Assembly: GCF_000331105.1 (NCBI RefSeq)
Contig: NC_020054.1
Span: forward strand, 2,264,813-2,328,812
From: Fibrella aestuarina BUZ 2
GTDB lineage: Bacteria; Bacteroidota; Bacteroidia; Cytophagales; Spirosomataceae
Length of the DNA: 64,000 nt
Direction of reading: 5' to 3'
The notes under the pieces were generated by a model that was given only the letters and a program-made list of their open reading frames with translations, was not told the DNA's origin and made no database searches. Position 1 is the stretch's first letter, and the number at the start of each line of letters is the position of its first letter. This document shows, in pieces, positions 50,113-59,580 of this stretch. The translations under genes and the position numbers were made by a program.

Positions 50113-51612
50113 ATGAAGATTTTGGACGTTGAGCAGATTCGCCAACTTGATAAATATACCATTGCCAATGAACCGATAGCCCCGATTCAGCTCATGGAGC
50201 GGGCCTCGCAAGCCTTCGTCGACTGGTTCAGGATGCGCTTCGATGCGCTGACGCCCGTGAAGATTTTTTGTGGGCTGGGCAACAACGGCGGCGACGGTCT
50301 GGCGATTGCGCGGTTACTCATTCAAGCCAATTACATTGTTGAAGTGTTTGTGGTGCGCCACGCGCCCCGCGAGTCCGACGACTTTGCCCACAACCACCGG
50401 CGGCTGAAGCTGCTGATCAACCCCCACTACATTGAAAAGCCGGGCGACATGCCCACGCTGCGCCAGAAAGACGTAGTGATCGATGCGATCCTGGGGTCGG
50501 GAATCTCGCGGCCGGTCGAGGGGATTGTCAAAGTAGTCGTCGAAGCGATCAACCGGGCACCAGCACAGGTCGTAGCGGTTGATATTGCCAGCGGGCTGTA
50601 TGCCAACCAGCCCAACCAACCCGGTGAGGTGGCCGTTCAGCCCGACTATACGGTGACGTTTGAACTGCCTAAACTGGCGCTGCTGCTGCCCGGCAATGCC
50701 CGGTGGGTAGGCGAGTGGCACATGGTGGATATTGGCCTGCATCAGCGCTTTATCGATCAGGCACCCACGCCTTTTTACTACACGACCGACGACGAGGCAC
50801 GCCTGCTGCTCCGGCGGCGCGACAAGTTTTCGCATAAAGGCACGTTTGGTCATGCGTTGCTGCTGGTCGGCAGCTACGGCAAAATGGGCGCGGCGGTGCT
50901 GGCGGCGCGCGCCTGCCTGCGGTCGGGTGTGGGCCTGCTGACTGTGCAGGTGCCGCACTGTGGCTATGAGGTACTGCAAACGGCCGTGCCGGAGGCCATG
51001 TGCCGCCCCGATGTGAACGAGCGCGTGCTGACAGGCCCGAGTGAAGTCGACGGACCGGCGCTGGCCGATTACTCGGCACTTGGGCTGGGGCCGGGCATTG
51101 GCAAAGCCCCTGAGACGGTGCGGTTTCTGCGCGAAGTGATGACCGCTTTTAACCGCCCGATGGTGATTGATGCCGACGCGCTGAACCTGATTGCCGAGCA
51201 CCGCGACCTGATGGGGTTGCTGCCCGAAAACAGTATTCTGACGCCTCACCCAAAGGAATTTGAGCGACTGACGCAGCGGTGGCAGAACGATTACGACAAA
51301 CTCGAATTGCTGCGTGATTTTGCTCAGCGTAAGCAGGTGATCGTGGTGCTGAAAGGAGCATACACGGCCGTGGCCTTACCGAATGGCGAAGTGCATTTCA
51401 ACTCAACCGGCAACCCCGGCATGAGCACGGGCGGCACCGGCGATGTGCTGACGGGTGTGCTAACGGCCCTGCTTGCGCAAGGCTATGACCCTATCGAGGC
51501 AGCGGTGTTGGGTGTGTTTGCGCATGGGCAGGCGGGCGATGTAGCCGCCCGTGAACGCGGGCAGATTGGCCTTACGGCCTCCGATGTGGTTGATGGATTG
51601 CGGTGGGACTAG
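50113..51612 (+). CDS. nnr: Bifunctional NAD(P)H-hydrate epimerase / ADP-dependent dehydratase
   Basis: Repairs hydrated NADH and NADPH (NADHX, NADPHX); 499 aa. The N-terminal YjeF/NnrE epimerase domain (1-215) has [38 protein letters not shown] and [13 protein letters not shown]. The C-terminal NnrD dehydratase (about 235-499), a ribokinase-like fold, has [53 protein letters not shown] and the nucleotide-site [20 protein letters not shown]. Both active sites look complete. The start at 50113 is preferred over 50044, whose extra residues cover the promoter. Plus strand, divergent from rplS. Confidence 0.95.
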   Translation: MKILDVEQIRQLDKYTIANEPIAPIQLMERASQAFVDWFRMRFDALTPVKIFCGLGNNGGDGLAIARLLIQANYIVEVFVVRHAPRESDDFAHNHRRLKLLINPHYIEKPGDMPTLRQKDVVIDAILGSGISRPVEGIVKVVVEAINRAPAQVVAVDIASGLYANQPNQPGEVAVQPDYTVTFELPKLALLLPGNARWVGEWHMVDIGLHQRFIDQAPTPFYYTTDDEARLLLRRRDKFSHKGTFGHALLLVGSYGKMGAAVLAARACLRSGVGLLTVQVPHCGYEVLQTAVPEAMCRPDVNERVLTGPSEVDGPALADYSALGLGPGIGKAPETVRFLREVMTAFNRPMVIDADALNLIAEHRDLMGLLPENSILTPHPKEFERLTQRWQNDYDKLELLRDFAQRKQVIVVLKGAYTAVALPNGEVHFNSTGNPGMSTGGTGDVLTGVLTALLAQGYDPIEAAVLGVFAHGQAGDVAARERGQIGLTASDVVDGLRWD

Positions 51613-51837
51613 TGTGGCAACGCTTCCCGATAGCTGTAGATAAAATTCTACAGTGGTAACCCTGTTGACTATTAACTGGATAGCCCGTACGCTAAACTTT
51701 TACGTACCCAAAAACGCCGCTCAATCAACCACGTAATTGTACGCGGCCTCCTTCCGTACTTCTGCGCTATAGGCCTTTTTCTGTGGGCATCATCTTTGTT
51801 GACTGCTTAGCAAGCTCAACTAAACGCAACCACGACC

Positions 51838-52002
51838 ATGGCAAACTACACACAACGAGAATGGCGTATGGGCCAATCGGCTCCCAAAGCACGTACTGAT
51901 TTGGGGCAGACAGCTACCCTGGGTGGTATCACGCTGGCGCTCTTTGCCTACATCGTTTACCATTTCATCTATCCGCTGGTTGCGAAAGGACTTCTCTTTT
52001 AG
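51838..52002 (+). CDS. Small membrane protein, 54 aa
   Basis: ATG at 51838 opens a 54-codon frame with a polar N-terminus (ANYTQREWRMGQSAPKART) and one strongly hydrophobic helix (GITLALFAYIVYHFIYPLVA). It is followed after 26 bases by a clear intrinsic terminator in the same direction, so it is probably a real transcribed gene. No family recognised; too short for many annotation pipelines. Confidence 0.65.
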   Translation: MANYTQREWRMGQSAPKARTDLGQTATLGGITLALFAYIVYHFIYPLVAKGLLF

Positions 52003-52028
52003 CGAAAACTTGCTGAAAACATAACAAG

Positions 52029-52056
52029 GCCTGGTTCTGTCTGAACCGGGCTTTTT
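52029..52056 (+). terminator. Rho-independent terminator of the 54-aa gene
   Basis: GCCTGGTTC, a five-base loop, GAACCGGGC (one G-T pair) and five T, 26 bases after the small gene's stop codon. feoB ends four bases further on the opposite strand and may use the same hairpin less efficiently. Confidence 0.85.
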
Positions 52057-52059
52057 GTT

Positions 52060-54378
52060 TTATCGAAGCAACAGGTACGTTGCCCAGGCCGATACGTAAG
52101 CCAGCACGCTCATGTAGCCTAGCTGCACGAGGGGCCATGTCCAGCCTTTAGTTTCGCGGTAGGTGGTGGCGATGGTGCTCATGCACATCATAGCGAAGAC
52201 GTAGAAAACCAGCAGCGACCACGCTACGGCGGGCGTATACATGGGCCCACCTGTATCGGCGTTCCGTTCGGCTTTTAGGCGCTGCCGAATGGTGGTGTCA
52301 TCGCCGGTATCGCCAGCACCCAGGCTGTAGATTGTCGACATGGTGCCAACAAACACCTCACGGGCGGCAAACGAAGCCAGCAAGGCCACGCCGATTTTCC
52401 AGTCGTAGCCCAGCGGTTTGATAGCTGGTTCGATGAAGTGCCCGAAATGACCCGCATACGAAGCTTCCAGTCGTTGAGCGGCAACGGCGTTGGCAACCTG
52501 CTCCTCGGGCTGGCCTTGTTGTTGCTGACGAATCCGGGCTTCGGCGTCGTCCATACTGTTGCCAGGGCCGTAGCTCGCCAGCACCCACAGGATAATCGAA
52601 ATGGCCAGGATAACCCGACCTGCTTCAAACACAAACGACCGTACGCTTTCCCAGACCGTCAGCCCGACGTGATTCCAGCGTGGGGCTTTGAAGGTGGGCA
52701 GTTCCATCACAAACAGGCTGCGTTCCTTTGTTTTCAGCACGAGTTTAAAGACCCAGGCCGCCGCCAGTGCCGATAATAGCCCCAGCAGATATAGACTCAT
52801 CAGGGCCAGCCCCTGTAGGTTGAACAAGCCCAACACCCGTCTGTCGGGCACGACGAGCGCGATCAGGATGGTGTAAATGGGTAGACGTGCCGAGCAACTC
52901 ATGAGCGGCGTAACCAGAATAGTAATGAGCCGATCGCGGCGGGAACCGATGGCGCGCGTGGCCATGATGGCCGGTACGGCGCAGGCAACGCCCGAAATGA
53001 GCGGCACGACCGACCGGCCGTTCAGCCCGAATTTCCGCATGATGCGGTCCATCAGAACCATGACCCGCGACATATAGCCCGATTCTTCGAGCAGCGAGAC
53101 GAGCAGGAACAGAAAAGCGATTTGCGGGATAAACACCAGAATGCCCCCGATGCCCGCCAATACGCCATCCGTCAGCAGATCGGTGAGCGGGCCCGCCGGC
53201 AGGCTGTCTTTGAGGGTGCCATTCAGCCAGGCAACGCCTTCGTCGATGGCATCCATGAATGGCGTGGCCCAGGCAAAAATGACCTGGAAAATCAGCAGTA
53301 AAATAAACCCGAAAATGGCGTAGCCCCAGATGGGATGCAGCAAAACCCGGTCGAGCCGTTGGCTCCAGGTGGGTTGATTCGCCGGGCGGCTATCGGTGAC
53401 GGCATCGGTGATGATGCCCGCGATGAGTTCGTAGCGGCGGATGGTTTCACGAACCTGAAAAGCCGGTTCGCTGAATTCGTATTTGCTGATGAGGCGGTCG
53501 AGCCCTTCGCGTTGCTGTTTGGTTAGGAACGTAAACCCATCGTGCTGGATAATGTATTGCAGCGCGAGGTAATTGTTGCTCAGGTTGTACTGCTGCTTGG
53601 TCTCAGCGATGAGGCCGGGCCGCGCTTGGCTGGGCCACGTTTGGTCGGCCTTTGTTGGATCTACCTGCGTTTGGCCGGGGCCTGCCTGGTTGGGTAGGTC
53701 CGTGTCAGTGTCCAGCAGGTTAGGTGCTGCTTGAATCAGGTCGGGGCGGGTCAGGCTTTCCAGCGTGGAACCCGGCATAACTGGATCAGGTACGTTGCTG
53801 GTAATGCCTTCGGCCAATACGGGGTCGGTTTCGGGGTCGAAGAAGAGCGATTCGGCAATGACCGGCTCATCAAGCTGCTGCAAAATGGCTTTACGAAGCA
53901 ACTCGAGGCCTTCACCCGTCCGGGCGTTGATCCGCACAACGGGGATGCCCAGTCGCATGGACAACCGTACCGCGTTGACCTCCTGCTGTTGCTGACGGGC
54001 TACGTCGAGCATGTTCAGAGCCAACACCGTAGGCACGCGCAGGTCCATGATCTGCGTGAAGAGCAATAAATTTCGGCGTAGGTTAGACGCGTCAAGCACA
54101 ACGACCGCCACATCCGGATAGTCGGGGTGGGTGGGATTCGCCAGAATGTCGGTGACAATCTGCTCGTCGAGCGACTTGGGGTAGATGGAATAAACGCCGG
54201 GTAAGTCAACGACGGTGGCGTCGAGCTGGGGCGTCAACGACATGACGCCCGACTTTTTGTCCATCGTTACACCGGGGAAATTCCCGGTTTTCTGACGGAG
54301 GCCCGTGAGCTGATTAAAAAGAGACGATTTTCCGGCGTTGGGATTACCTACTAACGCCAGGACGGGCGACGTTTTCAA
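52060..54378 (-). CDS. feoB: Ferrous iron transport protein B
   Basis: Inner-membrane Fe(II) transporter with an N-terminal G domain; 772 aa. G1 GNPNAGKSS (11-19), G2-region TGNFPGVTM, G3 DLPG (59-62), G4 NMLD (122-125) are intact. The membrane part has the FeoB core and Gate repeats (IPQIAFLFLLVSLLEESGYM, PLISGVACAVPAIMATRAIG, MSCSARLPIYTILIALVVPD, LASFAAREVFVGTMSTIYSL). Between G domain and membrane part (about 190-258) there is an extra low-complexity Pro/Gln/Thr/Asp segment not usual for the family. Coupled in order with feoA 27 bases upstream. Confidence 0.97.
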   Translation of the reverse strand: MKTSPVLALVGNPNAGKSSLFNQLTGLRQKTGNFPGVTMDKKSGVMSLTPQLDATVVDLPGVYSIYPKSLDEQIVTDILANPTHPDYPDVAVVVLDASNLRRNLLLFTQIMDLRVPTVLALNMLDVARQQQQEVNAVRLSMRLGIPVVRINARTGEGLELLRKAILQQLDEPVIAESLFFDPETDPVLAEGITSNVPDPVMPGSTLESLTRPDLIQAAPNLLDTDTDLPNQAGPGQTQVDPTKADQTWPSQARPGLIAETKQQYNLSNNYLALQYIIQHDGFTFLTKQQREGLDRLISKYEFSEPAFQVRETIRRYELIAGIITDAVTDSRPANQPTWSQRLDRVLLHPIWGYAIFGFILLLIFQVIFAWATPFMDAIDEGVAWLNGTLKDSLPAGPLTDLLTDGVLAGIGGILVFIPQIAFLFLLVSLLEESGYMSRVMVLMDRIMRKFGLNGRSVVPLISGVACAVPAIMATRAIGSRRDRLITILVTPLMSCSARLPIYTILIALVVPDRRVLGLFNLQGLALMSLYLLGLLSALAAAWVFKLVLKTKERSLFVMELPTFKAPRWNHVGLTVWESVRSFVFEAGRVILAISIILWVLASYGPGNSMDDAEARIRQQQQGQPEEQVANAVAAQRLEASYAGHFGHFIEPAIKPLGYDWKIGVALLASFAAREVFVGTMSTIYSLGAGDTGDDTTIRQRLKAERNADTGGPMYTPAVAWSLLVFYVFAMMCMSTIATTYRETKGWTWPLVQLGYMSVLAYVSAWATYLLLR
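53605..53811 (-). repeat. Low-complexity insertion in feoB
   Basis: Codons about 190-258 of feoB encode a Pro/Gln/Thr/Asp/Ala-rich stretch with short recurring phrases (NQAGPGQTQ, KADQTWPSQARPG). At DNA level degenerate GGCC/TTGG-type words recur. It lies between the cytosolic G domain and the membrane domain, probably a flexible expansion tolerated by the protein. Confidence 0.6.
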
Positions 54379-54405
54379 AGGAACAAACGACCCCGAAGGG
54401 CCGCA

Positions 54406-54630
54406 CTACTCAACAACAATGGTGGCGGCTTCGGCCCGGCGCATCGACAGGCAGTAGCCCGACACGTTCAGGCAAATGGGGTCGCCGAGGGGGGCCTTGC
54501 AATGCAGGCAAACCTCTTCACCCGGTAAACAGCCCATTTCGAGCAGTTTAATCGACGCCCACTGATCGCTAAACGATTTGATCCGGGCGCGTTCGCCGGG
54601 TTTCAGATCTGCTACCGTTCGATTACTCAT
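54406..54630 (-). CDS. feoA: Ferrous iron transport protein A
   Basis: Small cytosolic SH3-like partner of FeoB; 74 aa. TVADLKPGERARIKSFSDQW, LLEMGCLPGEEVCLHCKAPL, GDPICLNVSGYCLSMRRAEA is the typical FeoA order. It lies 27 bases upstream of feoB on the same strand and has a recognisable promoter with a palindrome in its spacer. Confidence 0.93.
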   Translation of the reverse strand: MSNRTVADLKPGERARIKSFSDQWASIKLLEMGCLPGEEVCLHCKAPLGDPICLNVSGYCLSMRRAEAATIVVE

Positions 54631-54943
54631 GGTGTCGTTTATTTAGACTTCGTTTAAACTAACGCAAGTTTACAGCGGAAAGTTTTTCTTTCCAAAAGGT
54701 GATTGGCTCTTATTTGTCAGCCGCTGTTCTGATCGCCGTCAGCGCAAGGCAGGAAAGGAGGATACAAGCCCGTTGGGTACCGGATTCTGCTGGTTCAGGC
54801 GGGACAACGGACGTTTCGGGTAGTTTGTGTTACATTCGATTAACGAAATCACGAATTTTGCCGTTAACGAAATGGGCAATGCGTTACGACGTTTTAAGCG
54901 GCGTCTTTCGTTGCTGATACGGCCCCTGTTTACCCACCCCTGA
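54631..54943. other. Divergent spacer between feoA and tamB
   Basis: About 310 bases. The left part holds the feoA promoter and palindrome. The rest shows a short direct repeat TTAACGAAAT (around 54838 and 54871) but no gene; a short plus-strand frame at 54699-54917 has no coding character. Confidence 0.4.
54665..54695 (-). promoter_or_regulatory. feoAB promoter with palindrome in the spacer
   Basis: Minus strand: TTG (54693-54695), 20-base spacer, TAAACTTG (54665-54672, one mismatch to TAnnTTTG), 35 bases before feoA. The spacer and -33 region contain GGAAAG-N5-CTTTCC (54677-54693), a perfect palindrome well placed for an iron-responsive repressor. Confidence 0.55.
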
Positions 54944-57900
54944 ATGCAGTCGTTCATTAAGATACTCCTGAAAACGCTGTTGCTGCTGGTGCTGGCATTG
55001 GCGACGCTATGGGTATTGTTGCAGTTGCCGCCGGTACAGACGATGGTGGTGCAACGTGCGGCCAAATGGGCCACCGAGAAGCTGGGTATGGACGTGAGCA
55101 TCGGGCGGGCGTCGATCAAGTGGTTTGATACGCTGACGCTCGAAGAGGTACAGGTACGTGATTACGAACACCGGCCCATGATCCGAATCGGGCGGCTCGA
55201 AGTTGACTATAACCTGCAAAACCTGCTCGATTCATCGGCGCACAACCTACACCTCGACGAGGCCGTACTCTACCGGCCCGACGTGCAACTGGTGTATAAC
55301 CCGAAGACGGGTGACCTGAATCTCGACGAATTTATTGCGGCTATCGAGCGGTTGACGTCGGACCCCAAAGCGCCTCCGAGTGATGTCCACACGCCCTTTA
55401 CCATCGGGCGGGTTACGCTGGTTGATGGGCAGTTTTCGCTCGACGATCCGAATGAGCCACGCATGAAGAACCCCGCCGATTTTGACTACAATCATTTTCG
55501 ACTAACGGGGATTCAGGGAAAAGCGCGCAATTTTCTGGTGCTGGGCGATACCATTGCCATCGAAACGCAGGGGCTTCAGACGGTCGACAAACGGTCGGGG
55601 TTGCGGGTGAAAAAGCTGGATACGCGCTTTCTGTATTCGGCCAAGAAAATGGAATTCGCCAACCTGTATCTGGCGGTCAACAATTCGGTGATTCGCAACT
55701 ACGTCTCTTTCCTATATAATAGGGCGGGCGATATGGGCGATTTCAACGAGAAAGTGGCCATCCGGGCGCAGTTCAAAAATAGCGTCGTGCAATCGGCCGA
55801 TCTGGGTGCTTTTTCGGAGTATGTGCGTAGCCTGAACGAAACCTGGCGACTGACGGGTAGCCTGCGCGGGCGGGTAGTCGATCTGGCGCTGGTCGATACC
55901 GACCTGCGGTTTGGCGCGGGTGGCCGGAGCCGGCTGGTGGGGGATCTGGCGTTTGTGGGGCTGCCCGAAACCGACAAGAATCTGCGCGTCAATCTGCGCA
56001 TTCGGCCGTCGCTGATTACAATGGCCGACATTCGGCAGTATTACCCCGACCCGGCGTTTAACCAGACGATGGGCAAGCTGGGGACGGTGGCCTTCAACAC
56101 CAATTTCGCCGGTACGTTCAGCGATTTTACCATGAAGGGGCAGTTTAGTACGGCGCTGGGGCGGGTAGGGGGAGACCTGAAACTCAAACTGGCCGACGAC
56201 CCCAACCAAACGACTTACGCTGCCGACCTGGTCGCCGATAATTTTCAGGTTGGCCAGTTGATTGATCAACCCGGGACCATACAGGCTGTAACGGGCCGGG
56301 GAAGACTGGTGGGCCACGGCACCGACCTGAGCCGGGCGGCCGCCGACGTCGACGGGCAGTTTGCCCGGTTGGGATTTGGCGGTTACGACTATAAAAATGT
56401 GGTGGTGCAGGGGAACTTGCAAAAGGCTTATTTCGACGGCCACGTGGCGTTGCGCGATCCGAATGCGAAGCTGGACCTCGACGGCGAGTTTGACCTGCGG
56501 GGCCCGAGAAACCGGTTCGATGTGCGGGGTACGTTGCAGGAAGCGAACCTGCGAGCCCTGGGCTTCACGCGTGATTCATTGGCGGTCAGTACCTATGTTC
56601 GGGCTGAGCTGGAAGGCAACACCATTGACCAACTGACCGGAACCGCCAACTTTCGGAACGCCACCCTAACGCTGAACCGCCGGAATCTGATTATCGATTC
56701 GTTGTCGGTCAGTTCGACCATCGAAGGGGCTGAAAATCGCTACCTGAACATCAATTCGGATTTTCTGACGGCCCGGTTGCAGGGTAACTACGCGCCCCAA
56801 CGCACGATCGCCGATCTGCAAACGCTAGTCGACGAATACCGGCTTTATTTTACGGGCGATGCTGAAGGGCGTCAGGCGTATTACGCACAGAAGCAGCAGC
56901 GCTCATCGCGAACCAATCCGGCTCCGTATCATATCGATTACCTAACGTCTGTGCGGGATGCCCGCCCGTTGCTGGCCTTCCTGGGGTTGCCGGCGTATCT
57001 GGCGCCCGGCACCAAGCTGGTAGGGCGTTATAATGCCGACAATACGCAGTTTATCACGGCTAATCTGACGACGGATTCGCTGTATTACGGCGGCTACGGG
57101 TTTGGTGTAACGGACCTTGACCTCAACACGTCGAAGTTTACGAATAGCGAAGCCGTGCTGGCATCGGCCATCCTGAATTCGGAGCGCCAAAAGCTGGGTG
57201 GCCTGTTGCCCACCCAGGGGCTGGCTGTGGAAGCGTCGTGGGATGTCGACCATATTACCTTTACCAGTAGCGTACGGCAAACGGGCACAACCAATCAGGC
57301 CGATCTGAACGGGGAACTGGCGTTCAAAGGCGATGCCATTGACCTCACGTTCCGGCAGTCGAAACTGAAACTGCTGGATACTGACTGGACGCTGAACTCG
57401 GAAAGTCTGGTGCGGATGGTCGGTAATGAGTTTACGCTTCGGAACGTGACGGTATCGAACCAGAATCAGTTTGTGACGGCGTCGGGCAAAGTGTCGGCTG
57501 ATTCGGCGCAACGGCTGCTGTTGCAGGCGCGTGATTTTCAGTTGAGCTCGCTCAATCCGGTGCTGAACACAAAACTCGGGGGGCTGCTCAACGGGACCGT
57601 CACGCTGCGTGATTTGTACCGTGCTGCCATTGTCGAGAGTCAGTTTAACGTGTCGGGATTGGCTTATGAAAATTCGATTATCGGTAATGTGCTGGGGCAG
57701 GGGGCCTACGATCCGGCGCAGGAACGGGTGAACATAGACGTGCGCCTGATTCGTGACCGCATCGACGTGCTGGCGCTCACAGGTACGTATACCCCGCAGC
57801 TGAAAACCAATTCGCTCAACTTAAGAGCGTTATTGAACAATACGGAACTGCGGCTGGTGGAGCCGTTTACCAAAGGGCTGTTCTCCAATTTTGCCGGCAC

Positions 57901-59578
57901 CATAGCAGGTCAGGTCGATATCAAGGGAACGCCCAATGCCCCACTGCTGAGTGGTGCCATCGACGTGCAGCGCGGGCATGCTACGTTCGACTACCTGAAG
58001 GCTGATCTGTTTTTCGACAATAAAATCTATTTCGGCGAAAACGAGATCATCACGCGCCGCATGACGATCCGCGACGCCGACGGAAACACGGCGATTTTGC
58101 GGGGGGGCGTTTACCACGATAACTTCAAGTATTTCCAACTCGACTTTTCGGCTGATCTACAGCGGTTTAAAATACTGAACACGACCGCCAAAGATAACGA
58201 CGTATTCTATGGGCAAGGGATCGTAACGGGTAACGCCAAAATATTCGGGCCGCTCAACAACCTGACGATCAATGCCGATGTACGAAGCGACAAGGGCACC
58301 CGTATTTATATTCCACTCGATGGCGCCGCGACCGTAGGGGAGCAGGATTACATTCAGTTCGTCAGCCGCCGCGCGCGTACCGACACGGTCAAAACGGCTC
58401 CCACGTCGGCAGTCGATGTGTCGGGGATCAAGATGGATTTTAAGTTCGATATTACGCCCGATGCGTATTGCGAAGTGCAGTTCGATAAGCAGGCGGGCGA
58501 TATTATCCGCATGAACGGTGAAGGGCGGATTGCCATGCGGATCGACACGAAAGGCGATTTCACGATGACAGGTACGTATGGGATCACGCAAGGGGATTAC
58601 ACCTTCACGTTCCAGAACCTGATCAACAAAAAATTCCTGATTCGACCCAATAGCCGCCTCACCTGGACCGGCGACCCCTACGGCGCGATGCTTGACCTGA
58701 CGGCGGCCTATACGCAATCAACGGCGTTAGGGGCTCTGTTGCCAGTTACTAACAGTAACGACGTATCGACCAACTCACCGGATCGGACGCGGCGTTATCC
58801 CGTTGACCTGCTGATCCGGCTGACAGGGTTGCTGACTAAGCCCGACATCAGCTTCGATTTGAACGTGAAAGAATACCCGGCCTCGTCGACGTTCCGGCAG
58901 GCGGTGACCGCGTTTGAAAACCGACTTCAGAGTAATGAACAGGAATTGAACCGGCAAGTCAGTAGCCTCCTGCTGTTCAACCAGTTGATCCCCGAAGGGT
59001 CAAATCTGTTCAACTCCGACGGGATTGGGAATGCCCTGGGCGAGATTGTCTCGAACCGGCTGAGCCAGTTGTTCTCCAATGTGGATGAAAAGTTGGACGT
59101 AGGTGTTTCGCTGGGTAACATCAACTCGCTGCTCGGTACCCCAACCGGCTCACAGCAGGCGGATAACCTGCTCAATAACCTGCAATTGCGCTTCTCGTAC
59201 CGGCTCCTCAACGACCGGTTGCGCGTCAGCCGCGATGGCGGCTTTACCTATGGACAAAGCCAAGCAAGCGCTGCCAGCTTATTAGGTGAGTGGACCATCG
59301 AATACCTGATTTCGCCGGACGGCCGCCTGCGGGCCAAGGTCTATAACCGGAACCAGCAAAGTGCGCTGGTTCCGATTATCAACACCGCTACCTTGACGCC
59401 GAGTGGTGGGGTTAGCCTGCTGTATACCCGGTCGTTCAACCACCTGCTGGGTGCCCGTTCGCCCAAGCCCGGCATCGCGCCAGCCGAACCTGAACAGCCT
59501 GCGCCGCCCACCACGGGCACACAGCCGTTGGCTACGCCGCCATCGTCGGCCTCCATGGATCTGTCGGGCAATCAGTAA
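54944..59578 (+). CDS. tamB: Translocation and assembly module protein TamB (DUF490)
   Basis: Very large envelope protein, 1544 aa: an N-terminal membrane anchor (IKILLKTLLLLVLALATLWVL) followed by a long beta-rich groove that spans the periplasm, and a C-terminal DUF490 domain (about 1150-1490: GSFGITQGDYTFTFQNLINK-like segment, GDPYGAMLDLTAAYTQS, VDLLIRLTGLLTKPDISFDL, LGNINSLLGTPTGSQQADNL, LRLRFSYRLLNDRLRVSRDG-like end). It is thought to move phospholipids or assist outer membrane protein assembly together with an Omp85 partner. No tamA gene lies next to it; the POTRA-less barrel at 40377 is not an obvious partner. The C-terminal tail is Pro/Thr-rich. Confidence 0.93.
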   Translation: MQSFIKILLKTLLLLVLALATLWVLLQLPPVQTMVVQRAAKWATEKLGMDVSIGRASIKWFDTLTLEEVQVRDYEHRPMIRIGRLEVDYNLQNLLDSSAHNLHLDEAVLYRPDVQLVYNPKTGDLNLDEFIAAIERLTSDPKAPPSDVHTPFTIGRVTLVDGQFSLDDPNEPRMKNPADFDYNHFRLTGIQGKARNFLVLGDTIAIETQGLQTVDKRSGLRVKKLDTRFLYSAKKMEFANLYLAVNNSVIRNYVSFLYNRAGDMGDFNEKVAIRAQFKNSVVQSADLGAFSEYVRSLNETWRLTGSLRGRVVDLALVDTDLRFGAGGRSRLVGDLAFVGLPETDKNLRVNLRIRPSLITMADIRQYYPDPAFNQTMGKLGTVAFNTNFAGTFSDFTMKGQFSTALGRVGGDLKLKLADDPNQTTYAADLVADNFQVGQLIDQPGTIQAVTGRGRLVGHGTDLSRAAADVDGQFARLGFGGYDYKNVVVQGNLQKAYFDGHVALRDPNAKLDLDGEFDLRGPRNRFDVRGTLQEANLRALGFTRDSLAVSTYVRAELEGNTIDQLTGTANFRNATLTLNRRNLIIDSLSVSSTIEGAENRYLNINSDFLTARLQGNYAPQRTIADLQTLVDEYRLYFTGDAEGRQAYYAQKQQRSSRTNPAPYHIDYLTSVRDARPLLAFLGLPAYLAPGTKLVGRYNADNTQFITANLTTDSLYYGGYGFGVTDLDLNTSKFTNSEAVLASAILNSERQKLGGLLPTQGLAVEASWDVDHITFTSSVRQTGTTNQADLNGELAFKGDAIDLTFRQSKLKLLDTDWTLNSESLVRMVGNEFTLRNVTVSNQNQFVTASGKVSADSAQRLLLQARDFQLSSLNPVLNTKLGGLLNGTVTLRDLYRAAIVESQFNVSGLAYENSIIGNVLGQGAYDPAQERVNIDVRLIRDRIDVLALTGTYTPQLKTNSLNLRALLNNTELRLVEPFTKGLFSNFAGTIAGQVDIKGTPNAPLLSGAIDVQRGHATFDYLKADLFFDNKIYFGENEIITRRMTIRDADGNTAILRGGVYHDNFKYFQLDFSADLQRFKILNTTAKDNDVFYGQGIVTGNAKIFGPLNNLTINADVRSDKGTRIYIPLDGAATVGEQDYIQFVSRRARTDTVKTAPTSAVDVSGIKMDFKFDITPDAYCEVQFDKQAGDIIRMNGEGRIAMRIDTKGDFTMTGTYGITQGDYTFTFQNLINKKFLIRPNSRLTWTGDPYGAMLDLTAAYTQSTALGALLPVTNSNDVSTNSPDRTRRYPVDLLIRLTGLLTKPDISFDLNVKEYPASSTFRQAVTAFENRLQSNEQELNRQVSSLLLFNQLIPEGSNLFNSDGIGNALGEIVSNRLSQLFSNVDEKLDVGVSLGNINSLLGTPTGSQQADNLLNNLQLRFSYRLLNDRLRVSRDGGFTYGQSQASAASLLGEWTIEYLISPDGRLRAKVYNRNQQSALVPIINTATLTPSGGVSLLYTRSFNHLLGARSPKPGIAPAEPEQPAPPTTGTQPLATPPSSASMDLSGNQ

Positions 59579-59580
59579 GG

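Noticed and set aside
54699..54917. 72-codon plus-strand frame between feoA and tamB
   Set aside because: No coding character, overlaps the feoA promoter region, and the resulting peptide has no hydrophobic, repeat or motif pattern.
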